A program made the translations under genes and the position numbers. Of a stretch of 64,000 nucleotides of DNA, positions 23,650 to 36,472 are shown one piece after another. Position 1 is the first letter of the stretch; every line of letters starts with the position of its first letter. The notes under the pieces were generated by a model, which was not told the origin of the DNA, searched no databases, and was given only the letters and a program-made list of their open reading frames with translations. The DNA is from Glandiceps talaboti (lineage: Eukaryota > Hemichordata > Enteropneusta > Spengelidae). The stretch is taken from assembly GCF_964340395.1 (NCBI RefSeq), contig NC_135552.1, positions 8,769,994 through 8,833,993 on the forward strand, given 5' to 3'.

Positions 23650-26600
23650 CAAGATTTGGACAAAAAACTGACAAATTACTAACTTGAAGAAAATGAATTA
23701 TTATAGTGAAAATCTGCCTTTTAGTATCAAAATCATGATGTAGTATACAGCATACACAACTCTAACAGTCATTTCTTCAAAACTTTGTATTCTTGCTTCT
23801 TTAAGAATTACTCAGAATGTGAAGTGTAGATGAATATGACGATGAATATTACGTGCCTAAATCTGTGAAGCTTAGAAATTAAAGGCAGAATTGAAAAACA
23901 TCAAAATTAGCCTGGCTTCATATTCAAATTTCAGACACAAGCACCATGTCTGGAAGAAAATACTGCAACTTAAAGATTTGTGCAAATGCGTGAAGCAAGA
24001 CGTATTTGCAAGAGTAAGGTCTCAAGTGAGAGGTAACACAGCTGAGTGGAGTGTTGAAAATCCCATGTTCAAGTCATTACAGGCAATTAATCTCGTTTCG
24101 TTAAACTCATGACAGCATTATTTGTTGGGCTGACGACATTAACACATGGCACAAAGTCGTAATCTCATAAGCTTGATAGTAATTCTACAGTACATGTACA
24201 TATATTCTGATACTTGAAACTTGAAATTGACGAGAGTCACTTCATGATCGACAACAACACTAGCCTGTCCAGTCTATACTCTATATCCACGAATTTCCCT
24301 TCTATACATCTGTCTATTTTTGTGATGTTCTGATCTTCATCATTAAAAACAGATTATGCCTGTCTGTTCCAATTTTTAGACGAAGTAAAAAGACATTGAA
24401 TGAAAGCTTTCTTCAGATTATAAGATTGTATTTTTAGTAAGTCAAATTGGTCTTGCTAAATTGAATTTCAAACTTCTTTTCCATCTGTCTTAAATTGACT
24501 ACAATGGCTGCATTGTCTGTCACTAGGACTTATATACCAACACTTAGTTCAATTAGAAATCGTTGGAAAGCATATATTTTTACATTAAATTACATTGATT
24601 ATAAAAAAAAATGAAAATGATACTAAATCGATCATAAAATATTCATGTCTGGACAGATTGTGAATCAAAATAATTACATTCTCTGATGATGACATGTGTA
24701 TGGAAATACACAGAAAAAATCTTATTGGATTTTTTGTCAATTTTTGTGTTGTGAGTTCATTTAAAGAATAATAATTAGTTCTGAAGTTCGATATTGCTCA
24801 TATCTTTGAGAATGCCAAAATATGAAAACTGAAAAATCGCACCATGGTGCCATCATCAATCGAAATATCAAACTGTGCACAACATATTTTGTATTTGCTG
24901 CAGTGTATCTATTTTTATAATCAGCAAGTACATATGTCTGAAACTAGCGATTCCATAAAAAATTTGGCCTCATAATCCTTGTGTAATAAAACATAAAATA
25001 TGTCTGCTACAAGTTGGAACTTCGCTTTAGAATAATGACACTAATTGTATCTGATTTCAGTAATTCATAGCTGAATACAGACTATACAGACTCAGTGTAA
25101 TTTAGTCTAATTCTCTATTTTGTAACCTTTTCACCCAACCAACGAAAATCTTGTTCAAACAGGTGATAATGAGAAAGGTCAGCGAGTGCTAACAAAGGGT
25201 AATGATACATTGAGTAAACTGAGTATTGTGTTTGTTTAAGGGCAGTAAAAGTAGGTAAAATCTAGCTGAGTTTCCAAGAATATATATTTCACCAAAATTC
25301 TAAAATTATGGCACAAAGTAAGCAGTGTTTTTGTTAAGGTTTTGAAACAACAGTAACAGAAAGAGGAAAATCATGTACGTATAAGCATGGTCTCCATACA
25401 ATGTTCCATAACGTTCCTGGAAGTATAACAATTAGAAAACAGAGGTAGCTGTTACCTATATATAATCACCCTTGAACAAAATCACTGGCATGGTATATGA
25501 AAACCAATGCATGCTTTCCACCATGTGAGTTATATATACCTCTCTGTATGATTGCTTGGGTTACAAAACCTCAAGAAAAATGCTGGAATTTAAGCAAAGC
25601 ATGGTAGTTGAAATCATGGACTTTACATACTTGAGCCGATAAAAACATCCATGTGAAAAGAAAGCAAGGGGAATCAAATCTAGATTGTGTGACGTGCACC
25701 AAGAATGATAGATTAAACTGTATAAGTATAACTTTATGTTATCGTAATCGTAAACCAAAGGATACAAGGTGTAAATTAGTACCTTTTGGCATTTTTAGAA
25801 TTTTATTGTACATTGCATGGGTGTGCAACTTTTACTATTATGTAAAAGCATAATAACAACTCAGTTTATCAACTCATGTATATACCATAATCATACCATT
25901 GACTTTTTCAGGTGTGAAAATAATTTTATGTCCACCATCTTAAATTTGCATATAAACAATGGCAGTCAATAGGAAGTGCAGAGGTACGAATTAATGTACA
26001 ATTTCCTCATAAGTGATGGCCTAGATGAAAATCTAATCACAACATTGGGTCATTTTTGTACTAAATTTAACAACTTGAAAGGAGCTGGATGCAGAATGCT
26101 TACAATTAAGCAGTGACATAGCAACAAATTAAGAAGAGTGTTCCATTTGATTTCAGTTAGTCTATTAAACTCTATCTACTATATTTCAACAAAGCACAGA
26201 ACGAAACAAATAAAACATGCCATGGCGGCTATGATGAGGGTGCAAGAACTATGACACATTGGAACACTGGACTGAAGCAACACTCAGTCACCAACAAATG
26301 CCCCCAAAAATACAGACAAAATGCAAATAAAGAGAGAAGGCCAAGGTATGTGGAGAAAAGAAATGGGTTACAGTGTAAGCAAACAAACAAGACTAATGGC
26401 AAGATATACAAAGTGACAATTGGGTAATTAGTAATTTCAGCAGTTTACTTGATATAAAACATGAAACATCCTTGGACTGTACACCTTGTATGCCAATCAC
26501 ATCATTCGATATAATACCGGTATATTCTAAATTGTCTGAAAGGTGGTATCATATATCAATGGAAAGTACACAGTGCCATTATTTTGTTTTATTTCTCATT

Positions 26601-27460
26601 ACAAAGCCACATAAATCATTTTCAGCACAAACATTACTGCATTCATATGATAAATCATACTTAGCGCTTAAAGTACAGCATTGTTGTCCTGCTGGTAACA
26701 AAAGTTGTATTTATTATTATAACGCCAGTGAATGGCATTCTCTTATCAGTTGTGCCATTTAGATATATGACTGTACTGTGTCTGCACTCTGTGGGCATAC
26801 TGACAAACAGCTGGATGCTATAAGTACTCTGAGTTGGGTGTGAAATATGATACGTGCGTAGCAACTTAGACGTGACAAAATTGAGTTCATTTAATATTGC
26901 AGCTTGATGGTCCAGACAGGATGTACAAAATGCAAGGTTATCGTAAAAACAACACAAACTGTTTTATAGTCAATGTCAGATCCCATTATCTTCTCATCTT
27001 ATTTCACCTCTTGACCTCTTACTTTAACACTTCTTATTTGACCTATGGCCTCTTACTTCAACACGGCAACAAATTTTAGATCCTTTTTTCATAACCCCAT
27101 ACAACTATTCCAATATATTTCTTATTACTAGCAGTGCGATATGTCAGTTTTTATTTAGCCAATCAAATTTTACCACCCTAAGTTGTGAGTTTTGTCATCA
27201 CAACAGCCAGCACATATTGGATATTAACAATAAAAATGTTATTTTTACATAATGGACAATGAATTTGTATGATGGGAACTGTAAATTAGGTGAATAAATG
27301 AAATTTGACATTTCGCTGATGTAGAATGTTTCTGTTAGTTTGGCTGTGTCAAATCTACTGACCATGGCACTGTTTTGTATCCAATTTTTTATGCTAAAGG
27401 TGTGTTTTGGTACGACATCCATAGTGTGGAAATTGGGAAAATTTCCAAAGTTTCCTTTTT
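23650..27460. other. Single-copy AT-rich DNA, no gene
   Basis: About 3.8 kb with only chance frames. A perfect 12-bp palindrome GCACCATGGTGC lies at 24839-24850. No transposon or repeat array was recognised. Confidence 0.5.
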
Positions 27461-27470
27461 ATATTCCATC

Positions 27471-27631
27471 CAGTGTGCCCTCTAAGCCAATTTTATGCAC
27501 CACTGACACACAATTTCTAGTGACACACACCAAAATTGGTGTTCCCTATCTCTTACTATGTGATGACTCACAAGAAATCATAGTTCTTCTCATTTTGACT
27601 TAAAATTTGGCTATCAATAGAGGGAACACTG
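27471..27631. mobile_element. 161-bp hAT-type MITE with 8-bp target duplication
   Basis: The left end CAGTGTGCCCTCTA and the right end, read in reverse complement, CAGTGTTCCCTCTA, match at 13 of 14 bases; an AGCCAA word follows in both arms. The element is flanked by ATTCCATC (27463-27470) and ATTCCATT (27632-27639), an 8-bp duplication with one mismatch. CAGTG-type termini plus an 8-bp duplication are the hallmark of hAT transposons. At 161 bp it has no transposase and must have moved in trans. Short frames across it are not genes. Confidence 0.85.
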
Positions 27632-27639
27632 ATTCCATT

Positions 27640-28120
27640 ATAATATACGACAGTGGAAATCAAGATCATTGTACTTTCCATTATCATAGAATCATACTGT
27701 TTGCAAATGAATTTTTCAATAGCAGTAATTAAACTTTCATTTTAAGATGAAGTCTCGATGTTTAATATACTACGTAAAATCAGTATATTAAGTTAAGAAG
27801 TGGGTAAGTATTTTATGAAAACCATCAGCGTAGGTGTGAAGATTGAGAACACTTCCTCCTTCACTATATCTTGTCTATCTATTTCCTGGCAACGGTTGCC
27901 AACGGATACCCCGAGCACTACAGGATCAATTGTATGCAAATTCTACTGTTACTATGGATATGGCCTCATTCTTTGCTATTAACCAATCCAAATTTGGGCA
28001 ATCATTGGTCAATATATGTCACTTGATTCTCTTTACTGATGACAAACGAGAACAATACAGATGATGAAGAATCAGTTTGCGAGATTTCCGTCATTATATC
28101 TACAAGAAAATTCACTTTGT
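27640..28120. other. Single-copy DNA with everted GGCAAC/GTTGCC palindrome
   Basis: No gene is supported. At 27887-27901 the sequence TGGCAACGGTTGCCA is a palindrome around a central base, made of two RFX-type half-sites pointing outward, with CAACGG (Myb-like) words overlapping. A single element, so weak evidence of regulation. Confidence 0.4.
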
Positions 28121-28124
28121 TAAG

Positions 28125-28535
28125 ATGACAGAACAAACAGTTCAGTTACAGGAGATAAACACAGAGAGCAAAAGGCAAATATAGTGAAAAATGTTATTCT
28201 GTCACTTGACAGAAGAAATACAACTGTTACAAGTTGTACAAGAATCTTAGTCATAAGGAGATACATACAAAGAGCAAGAGATTTGATGAAAACATTGCCA
28301 CGTTTTTATTTTAACCAGAGAGAACCGAAGTAGAAAAATGCACGTTGTACAAGAATCTCAATCAACGGGCAACAAAGACAAAGACCAAGAAATACAGCGA
28401 AAACATTATTTTTGTCAATTTGAGAGAAGCAATGCAACACTGGAATCTGTACAATAATCACGGAGTCGTCAGATGATACACGCAGGTGGCACTAACACAA
28501 AAATAAAGAAAATGTCATTTTTGTCAAGAGTTCAC
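28125..28535. repeat. Degenerate tandem array, unit about 103-111 bp, four copies
   Basis: GTTGTACAAGAATCT starts units at 28233 and 28344, a CTGTACAATAATCA variant starts one at 28447, and a CAGTTACAGGAGATA-like earlier copy lies near 28140. Each unit continues with a CAAAGAGCAAGA-like piece, a TGAAAACATT-like piece and, in most, a TTTTTGTCA/TTCTGTCA end. Strong divergence indicates age. Confidence 0.8.
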
Positions 28536-28539
28536 TCAC

Positions 28540-31500
28540 AGAATTCCTAGATCATTGACAACAAATAGGTCAGTGTACAGTTTTTATGTCACTCACAGGA
28601 AAGAAAGACTGGTTGCAATTCAGCTATACATTATTCATTGTCATCACTGGGGAAGCGCAACTGAAAACTACTGGTGCCAACAGCTACGAGCCAAAGCCGT
28701 AATACTGAAGCAGACATTTCCTCTTCTACTCAAGTTACAATGTTCATACCAGAACCATAATTAATTAACGGTAATATCATTGAAATTAAACATATCACTA
28801 GCAATACTGGGATATATAATCTTGACAAATAATCTATAATTTATTGAATACAAAGAGGCGTATAATTTGCAGTTTTCTTTTTTTTTCTGTTCTATGTATC
28901 GTTAAGTATGCATATGCTATTGGACTTAGAAAAATAAGAAATTGATCACTTTTGAAAATGATCGATCCTCAACAGTTTGTGGATTTTCTATCTATCTATC
29001 TCTACCCTTGGTTGATATATTCTGCAATCTCCTAGCTGTTGATTATATTAGCTAGGCTAGGGATACCTCTAATAAATAATTTCATCACCCTAAGGAATCT
29101 TTATCTCTTACAGTTTTAGCTTTCAGAAACGACATTCTCAAATTGAATCTATTTTGTCTGCATTTCTTCTTCTTCTTCGTTTTCTGAAAATCTCGTTGTC
29201 CTTTGATTGGAACGACTTTGCCAAAGTAAACATCTTAGAGTGTAAATTTTCTTCAATTTTTGAAGACAGGCGTATACGACGATGACTTCTCAGTTGTTAA
29301 AAAAAGAAAATAGGTTTCTTTGTGTGGTGCTGAAATTCTCATCTCACAAGTCTTGCTGAGATAATTACCTTCTTGACAGTGAAATAGAACATATGCTTGT
29401 GAAATGGATTGTCATGATTTATTGCATGTAGGTTTCACCGCTAACACCATCAAGTCCGCCACAATAGCAGAAAATGATCGTCTTTCAAGAACACATCCAT
29501 TTGGATAGACTTAACCATCCACAATTTTTCAACCGAAAATTGTCATTACAAAAAAATGATTGCATGTTAACACAGCTTCCATTATTGATGTTGTATAGTT
29601 GTGATAAGCCATGAGATATAAATAGGAGACAGAGTGAATAATATCCACAGAATCCTAAGAAACATGTACACAATAGTCTACTTACTGTAAAAAATGATAT
29701 CTTTAATAAAGCAATCATCTGGCCAACATTACAGCGAAAATGATCCAAGTTTTTTTTGTTTGAGACATTTCATCCACTCCTATATTACATAGACTTTTTC
29801 ATAGTCATTGACCTGTAGCTTGTTCTTCTTCTCTGATTACAACATGATAGTTCTTTTCATCACACGGCATCAAATTTGCACTGAAGTATAGCCGTTACGA
29901 TGCGAGTTGTACAGCATTACTTTTTTTTCTTTTTGGAAAGCATACTTCACAATTTGTATGACATGGTTGTGAAATGCTTACAACTCTACTCCGTTTTCCA
30001 TTCTGCGGTTTTGCTTTGTGGTTTGCACATTTTCCTGTTGGAAACAGACAGGCATTTACGGACCTGGAAGATGGCTTTTAGCATTAATTTGATGATTACA
30101 GGAAACCTTTAGCAGGCACGTTGCTGAAATACCAAAGTTTACCAGCGCTAATGTACTTTAATTTACCAAGAAAACAACGGCTGAAACAAAGGATGGACTT
30201 AATAGCAACAGCAAGTGTATTGCACCAGAAAAAGACAGCCCCAATCAGCTGATAGACAAAGAAGAGAAATTCAATCTCTCAACTTCAATAATAATTGATT
30301 GTTTTCATTTCCGTTTTAATTTCATAAAAGTAAATAATTCAATAGATACAGGGTATGCATATCATCAATAGTTATTATTTTATTTTAATTTCATAGAAAA
30401 TATAAAATAATAAATCAAGAGATAAATTATTGAGCAAACAATTCAAGAAACTATTATGCCTTGAACTACAAGTTGATTAAAAATATTTCTTTTGATATTT
30501 TTTTGTAGAAATTGTATCTGATTCAATAAATTATGGAATTTGATTTTTTAATCTTGGTTTCTGTTTCGTATGTGTTTTGTGCTTCCTCTTAATTAATAAG
30601 AACAATATATGCTGGCAAAAGGACGTTAACATTACGTGTGTTTGAATGTTGGTTCATCTTTGTGTTAATCATGTTCATAAATACCCCTACTTATTAAAAT
30701 CTTTTCTCATTTTATTTTTTAAGTCTTTATGGGAAACGGAATCTGGAATCTTTCATCAAACTCGGCAAAACAAATCAGACTATTTTTTTTCATATCCCTG
30801 GGTCTGCACCAGAACTAGTTACAGTCTATTTGTAATGATATCGGCTACTTCTTGATTTTCTTTATAGTATCCTACATGTATAATCTCTAACAAAAATAAG
30901 GCAAAAAAAATATGTTTGTTTCCGATAACACGATAACAGGATTTTATTTTATTTTATTTTATGTTTTTTTTTTTAATTACTTCGATCCAAAGACAAGATA
31001 CTCATTGGTCACAATACTTCCGTAACAGTTGATGAGGTGTAAAAGAAGTAAATGAAGACAATTAAGTGATTCAGAAGTAGACAAACATAATATACAGACT
31101 GTGTTATAGGCTGAAATGACATCGTTTTTCTCTGGAATGTGATTTTAAAAGTAACCAAAGATACTTTGGCAAAAAAATCTACAGGGAAATAGAAGTAAAT
31201 TGCATAATTTTACCTTTTTGCATGCAAAAAATGTTTAGAGTCAGCAGCTTGGGATATCGGAAACACAATATTTTTTTAATTTGGCCTAATGCAAAATGTT
31301 CCTGAAACCATATACAATAACCAAACAGGCAGTCATTTTTTGTCTTATTACAATTCACATTCAGAGTCTTTTTCCAAAAAGATAATGGTATATAATAATT
31401 CTAAAACTATTACTTTTTAAAGAGTAAACTTAGGTGGCTTTAAATGTCACTATTACAACATATTAGCAACAAAGATAAGTTGGGATAAAATTAAGACATT

Positions 31501-33400
31501 TTGAAAAAACAATTCCTACCCTAGGGTAAAATAACAAGCTAACTTTGCTGTAACTATTTCAATCATGACATCGACAGGGTGCAGTGCAGGTTACGAATCA
31601 TACCACATAGAGGAGGATTTTCTTGTTTTGTACGGGGCATTTTGAATCACCTTTATGAATATTTCCTCCAACGCCATCATTCACGGCACACTGAAGAAAA
31701 TGGCAACTTTTGTAGTCGATCCACAAGCTGTGACAAATAAATATTACAAAGCACTGAAAATATCAGAAGGTTACCATTTTGGAAGTTCTACATGGTACAC
31801 TTTCGGCTTGTTGGCTGGTGAACTGAAAAGATCTATACCAAGGTGACCGCTGTAAGAACTGTATAGCATGTCTCAGTATGACCATAAAAGCCTACAATTA
31901 ATGGCATAACTAGGTGCATTCTGACGGCAGTCAGTAACAACGGCAGCTTCTGCATATTTTATCAGGTTTCACATTTGACATTTTGAACATCACAACCTGA
32001 TGAGGCATACACAGAACACATTAAAATAGTGATTGGGTGACCCCACACATGACCTGTAGTCTACATGTATTTCTTACAAAACTGTGCTTTCCTATTGCAA
32101 AGTGTTTGGATTAGAAATATATAGCAAATCTGATGCATGGAAGGTTTTGATTGGTATATTTGATTCAGAGAACATCCTAGTAACCAATCACCATTTTACT
32201 TCTTGAACTTTTACTACATTTGATGTCACTCCATGTCACAAAACAGGTCAACAACTTCTCAAGGCCTCGATTTACTTGATGGAGTAATTTTTCATTAAAA
32301 ACATCAACAGGTGCACCGATTCTGCGTCTATATTTTTATGAACAGAGTAGGTTTTGTGAGGGGTAATATTTGAGTATGCCAAAATCCACCTTAATTCTGT
32401 AGGTATTTTATAGTGTCCCCAACAAAAATTATGTTACAAGGTATAGAAACATATGCAATTTGACTAGATTTCACTCTCTTATTTATAGGAGTTGCCAGAC
32501 CTTAGCAAAAACATGAGGAACATCCCCTCCTTTAAACTGCCATCCATAGCGAGAGATAGATGTTATTTAAAGCTATATGGCAATTTGGCACAAACTATAG
32601 TATATGGAAGGCACGTTTACTATTTTTGAATTTGTCTATTATCTAGTAACCTGTGCAGGCAGACTAACGTAAAGAAAATGAAAACAATCCCCATAGGCTG
32701 TGATTTGGAACATTCATCCTCTAATTTATAACACATGCAGTAATAATATCTGATTAAAAATCTGATTTAGGATTATTTGTGAAAGAATGTTTTCAACTAT
32801 CTCCTCAAGTGTACTGTTTATGTTAGCTATCAATGTGATCCTGGGTTTATATGTTTGTGTGTTAAAACACTATACATAAATGCAAATTGTTTGTCTGTTA
32901 TTTGTTTGCTCCACTGTAAGATTGTTCATGACAGCCACAGATTGGTCATGGGCATCAGAGAAATTACACCAGGTACATTTATTCACTCATACACAGGACA
33001 TAAAGACAACACAGAGACGTTAAGAAATAAAACACATCAGATCAATTTTTCAATTAGCTTTATAATCAGATTGCAGATTATAGTACCTACATGGATATAT
33101 GTATTGTGTTGTGATGTGTCAATCTCCAACAATACACATTGTTCTTACATGTATTCATATTTGTTATCACACCAAAATCAGAACGTTTTTATAATTATAT
33201 TTACCAATTGACATATAAAAAATTCATGAAAATTTTCAATTTAACCTGAATAATTCAAAAAACAATCTATGCTACAATCATGTACTTGTTAGTAATTTTT
33301 CTATTTGATAAGTATTCTGGAAGTCAGAGTCAATTTGCCTCATCAATAATTTGAACTAGCACACCAGTTCCTGCACTATCTGGCAAAGTTTTACGATGAA
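28540..33400. other. Single-copy AT-rich DNA, no gene
   Basis: Nearly 5 kb without supported genes. Simple repeats are minor: CTAT near 28988-29003, TTC near 29169-29180, (ATTTT)4 at 30941-30962 followed by a T run. An AT-only inverted repeat spans about 30370-30413. Open frames, including one at 31655-31846, show no recognisable domain. Confidence 0.5.
30941..30974. repeat. (ATTTT)4 plus poly-T
   Basis: Four ATTTT pentamers followed after ATG by about twelve T. It could be the tail of an unrecognised minus-strand retroelement, but no body is identifiable. Confidence 0.8.
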
Positions 33401-33409
33401 CTAACTGCA

Positions 33410-33765
33410 ACTGGAACATTTTTTAAAAAAAAGCTGTTTTGTTAGATATAATGACTTACTTGTAATATTGTACACCCTGAACAGTATTGAATCAACAGAT
33501 GGGAAAATGTATTTGTGCAGCTGTGCGCTTATACATAACACGGTGCAAGAAATTCAATCAAATTGATTTTTAGGTCCACACCCAAAAATCCACACCCTAA
33601 GTGTGAATGCGATTTCAACCTGTTGCTGTACTGCTTCTGGATACATCTGACCACTAGTTACATGTAATATGTACAATTTCAACAATTTTCAGTGAATGTA
33701 TTATATTCTTGTATGTCTGATTGCAAAAAATAACAGTCACCCTACAGCTACTGCAGGTTTAACTT
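33410..33765 (+). repeat. Dispersed repeat family B, copy 1
   Basis: Matches 38775-39145 in the same orientation over most of its length: shared blocks include TAGATATAATGACTTA, ATTTGTGCAGC/ATTTGTGTAGC, TCAATCAAATTGA/CCAATCAAACTGA and GCAGGTTTAA. Both copies hold a hairpin at the same place; here it is GATTTTT, GGTCCACACC, AAAAATC (33565-33590). It abuts family A copy 1 about 40 bp downstream. No tRNA promoter, terminal repeat or coding sequence was found, so the class is unknown. Confidence 0.75.
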
Positions 33766-33807
33766 TAATGTACCATGTTAATATTTACCAGCATATCACT
33801 GAATATA

Positions 33808-34110
33808 CCATGCTTGAGCCATTTCAAACAAAAAATATGGAAATATATACTCTGGACATTCTACATGTATGTTATGACAATACACATCTATGTCATGACA
33901 ACGTGTGTCTACATCACAGGTTCTGCTGTGTTCAAAATACAAGTCAAAATTATCATTACTTTCCCTAATTTTTGTTATTACTGGTGCTGGTCTAATTATG
34001 TTATTGTTCATTTAGTGGGAGAATACTCATGACCAAAGGGTTGTCTCTACGAGTCAAAACCCCCTCAGTTCACTCATGTTTTCATAAGAAAAATATTGGG
34101 GAATAATAAC
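33808..34110 (+). repeat. Fold-back repeat family A, copy 1
   Basis: One of three full copies (also 36473-36800 and 53253-53572), all in the same orientation. The 5' half starts CCATGCTTGAGCC and includes a doubled ATGTYATGACAA-type word, then TGCTGTGTTCAAAATAC. The 3' half is an inverted repeat: an arm with GAATACTCATGACC is answered by TCACTCATGTTTTC and GGGGAATAATAAC. A minus-strand frame over it shares a short peptide with copy 3 but is stopped in copy 2. The fold-back end suggests a non-autonomous DNA transposon. Confidence 0.8.
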
Positions 34111-34905
34111 ATCTAAATATAAGACTTATTTTACTTTTTAGTATTTAGAAAAACTGACGTCATACATAATATCATTTTCATGAGAATTAAAATTCATGAG
34201 CATTTAGTTTTTTACCTGTACATGCTTATCTCAAATATCATCTTGAGAGAGTTGGTGGAAAGTTTCTAAACACTGATAATTCTCTCCTGAAGCCAGCATG
34301 CAGGAAACCCTGTGGCGTGATAATACTGCTGAGAAAGTCTATCCAGCTACATCGTGATCAAGTGTCGGCTTACAGACACTCTAGGCTATATTGTAAAATC
34401 TGTAATGACACCACTGGTCACGCTCATAGGGAGCTGACAGAAAGTTATAGCGATCATTAAAATTTTAATACACAGAGTTTCTAAATCTTGGAAAACTATT
34501 TCTTGGCTTAATAAATATGTATGGTAACCCAGTAACAGAGAGGAGGGAATCTTTAATTGATGAAGGTTTCCTGTGTGCCAGCGTTTTTGTTCCAAGGAAA
34601 CCCTGGTATATTATTCCTTGGGAATACTGGGAAAAGTCTCAATACTGTCATTTGGCAGACAATCATGATTCTATCAGTGATACTGCCCTTCCACAACAAG
34701 TGCTTTACTTTATTATACACCAGAATTTTAAGAAACATTTTGTTATGAATACTTTTTGAATTCGATCACCGAATCACATGGTACCGTAGTGGAACAACAC
34801 ACAATACCATACACAGATACTTTTATAGTTATTACAGTCCTGTCTTTTTTTGAGTTTGGTGTTTCATTACCTTTTGTAAGGAAGGTTTATGTTGGGGATG
34901 AAAAG
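34111..34905. other. Single-copy DNA, no gene
   Basis: Nothing firm. Overlapping frames on both strands at 34386-34759 arise from a stretch with low stop density and carry no domain. Confidence 0.45.
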
Positions 34906-34908
34906 TCT

Positions 34909-34911
<3 letters not shown>

Positions 34912-34958
<47 letters not shown>
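34912..34958. repeat. (TG)23 microsatellite
   Basis: Uninterrupted TG run of 47 bases. It creates a (CV)n tail in an 71-codon chance frame. Confidence 0.98.
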
Positions 34959-34959
<1 letters not shown>

Positions 34960-34974
34960 ACCATTTTCTAATAA

Positions 34975-35225
34975 ACGACTGACTCAATTCAAATGAAATT
35001 TTGTGTACATGTTCTTTAGGGTAATGGTGAGAACTGATTAGATTTTAGTAAACATTATATTAATGAGTAATTTACATAACTAATGGTTTTCTGTAACTAG
35101 GCTATATCTTAAGGATGCACGCATCAAATTCAATACAATTTGGTACATAATTTGCGATATCAAAACACATCTGTAGCTTTTAGTTTTAATAACTTATTTG
35201 CATATTTTTGGTAATTAGGTCTGTA
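34975..35225. repeat. Possible degenerate tandem duplication, about 125 bp, two copies
   Basis: ACTCAATTCAAATGAAATTTTG and the CATCAAATTCAATACAATTTGG-like word about 125 bp later are followed in both units by GTACAT, a TTAGTTTT/TTTTAGTA-like piece and ATTTACATAACTAA/ATTTTTGGTAATTA. Similarity is loose, so this is tentative. Confidence 0.4.
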
Positions 35226-35229
35226 AAAA

Positions 35230-36470
35230 CTCTAGCTACAGTGAGGCCTATGCTACAGTGTTCTATAAATGCTTCACACTGTATGCCGTAAGATCGCATC
35301 AGTGCGCAATCATGTTGGAAAATTTGCTGAGATAAATTCATACGATCTCTTCACTTTTTCATCCTCAATCAAAAATTGAAAATCTTTTTTTTTTGTACTC
35401 CGTTGATATCTGTTTGCACTCCCACGTATAATGCATATACAATATAATGTCTGGTCATGCAGATTTTTTCTTTTCGACAAGGTGTGAAGGAACAACAATC
35501 TAAAGGTTTGCCCTTATTGAAGGCATTCAGTTTACATCTGTTTTTTTTAGGACTACGAGTATCACTGGATATAACTAACTTTGTATGTTTACATTATACT
35601 TTCAACTTTTGTATATTCTGTAATTAATAGTCTTGATTTAACATTTCAAAGTGTACCTTCTTTGCAAATAGGCCACAGGCCTGGAAACACAAATAAACTA
35701 CTAGCTATACATACTAATATACTAACATGTTTGGGAGATTTTCAGCTTACATTTCTTGTCGAGACAGTTTAGTATCATTGGTACCATAATGACTATAGTT
35801 ACATAAAAAGATGCGTTCATTTAAAAATAAGTGTCTGGTTCTATACATGAAATTATTATATTCTAATAGATTCAGTGAATGTATGTTTGGTGGTAGGTGC
35901 GACTTCAGATTCTTCAAAAAGGTGTGTTCTACTCTATCAAAATGTTGCACAAGTATTTTCAAATGTATCCATGATGGACAGGGGTCTTTGAGAGTGTTAT
36001 AACTGGCATATGGTCTAATGGTAGATGAGATGATGCATATGCAGATAAATATGCAAAGATATATCCAGACACATCCTTCTGGTAATAATACACTTTTGAC
36101 AAAATACCATACTCAGAAAATACTTGCTTGAGATGGCTAGCCTTTGGTCTGAATGCAAAACATGAGTTTGTTTATATAAGGGGAACTTATAGTTTAGACA
36201 AAACTACAAAATTCTATGGCATTTATGATTTGACATGTTAGAATATTACATGTTGCAATTCATTACAAAATATGTCAATATATAACTAATGATTTTAATA
36301 GTTCACATACATATGAAACATTATTAAAAAATTTCAACAACTATTCCTTTTCCTTCCTTAGATGATCTGTTCAAAAATAACTAAGGAATGAAGTTGCAAT
36401 ATAAAATATGACAAAAAACTACATATAATGCCTTGAGCTCTGCTTCTCTAATGTGTACAAACTGTATTAT
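35230..36470. other. Single-copy AT-rich DNA, no gene
   Basis: Short chance frames only. No repeat structure recognised apart from a T run near 35385-35394. Confidence 0.5.
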
Positions 36471-36472
36471 AA

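Noticed and set aside
31655-31846. 63-codon frame ending in a CAAG/GTGACC donor-like site
   Set aside because: A stop lies a few codons upstream of the ATG, no acceptor fits in the open part, and no domain is recognised.
33796-34011. Minus-strand peptide (YFEHS..DVDT type) shared between family A copies 1 and 3
   Set aside because: The similarity follows from DNA repeat homology. In copy 2 the same frame has a stop soon after the shared start, so coding selection is not supported.
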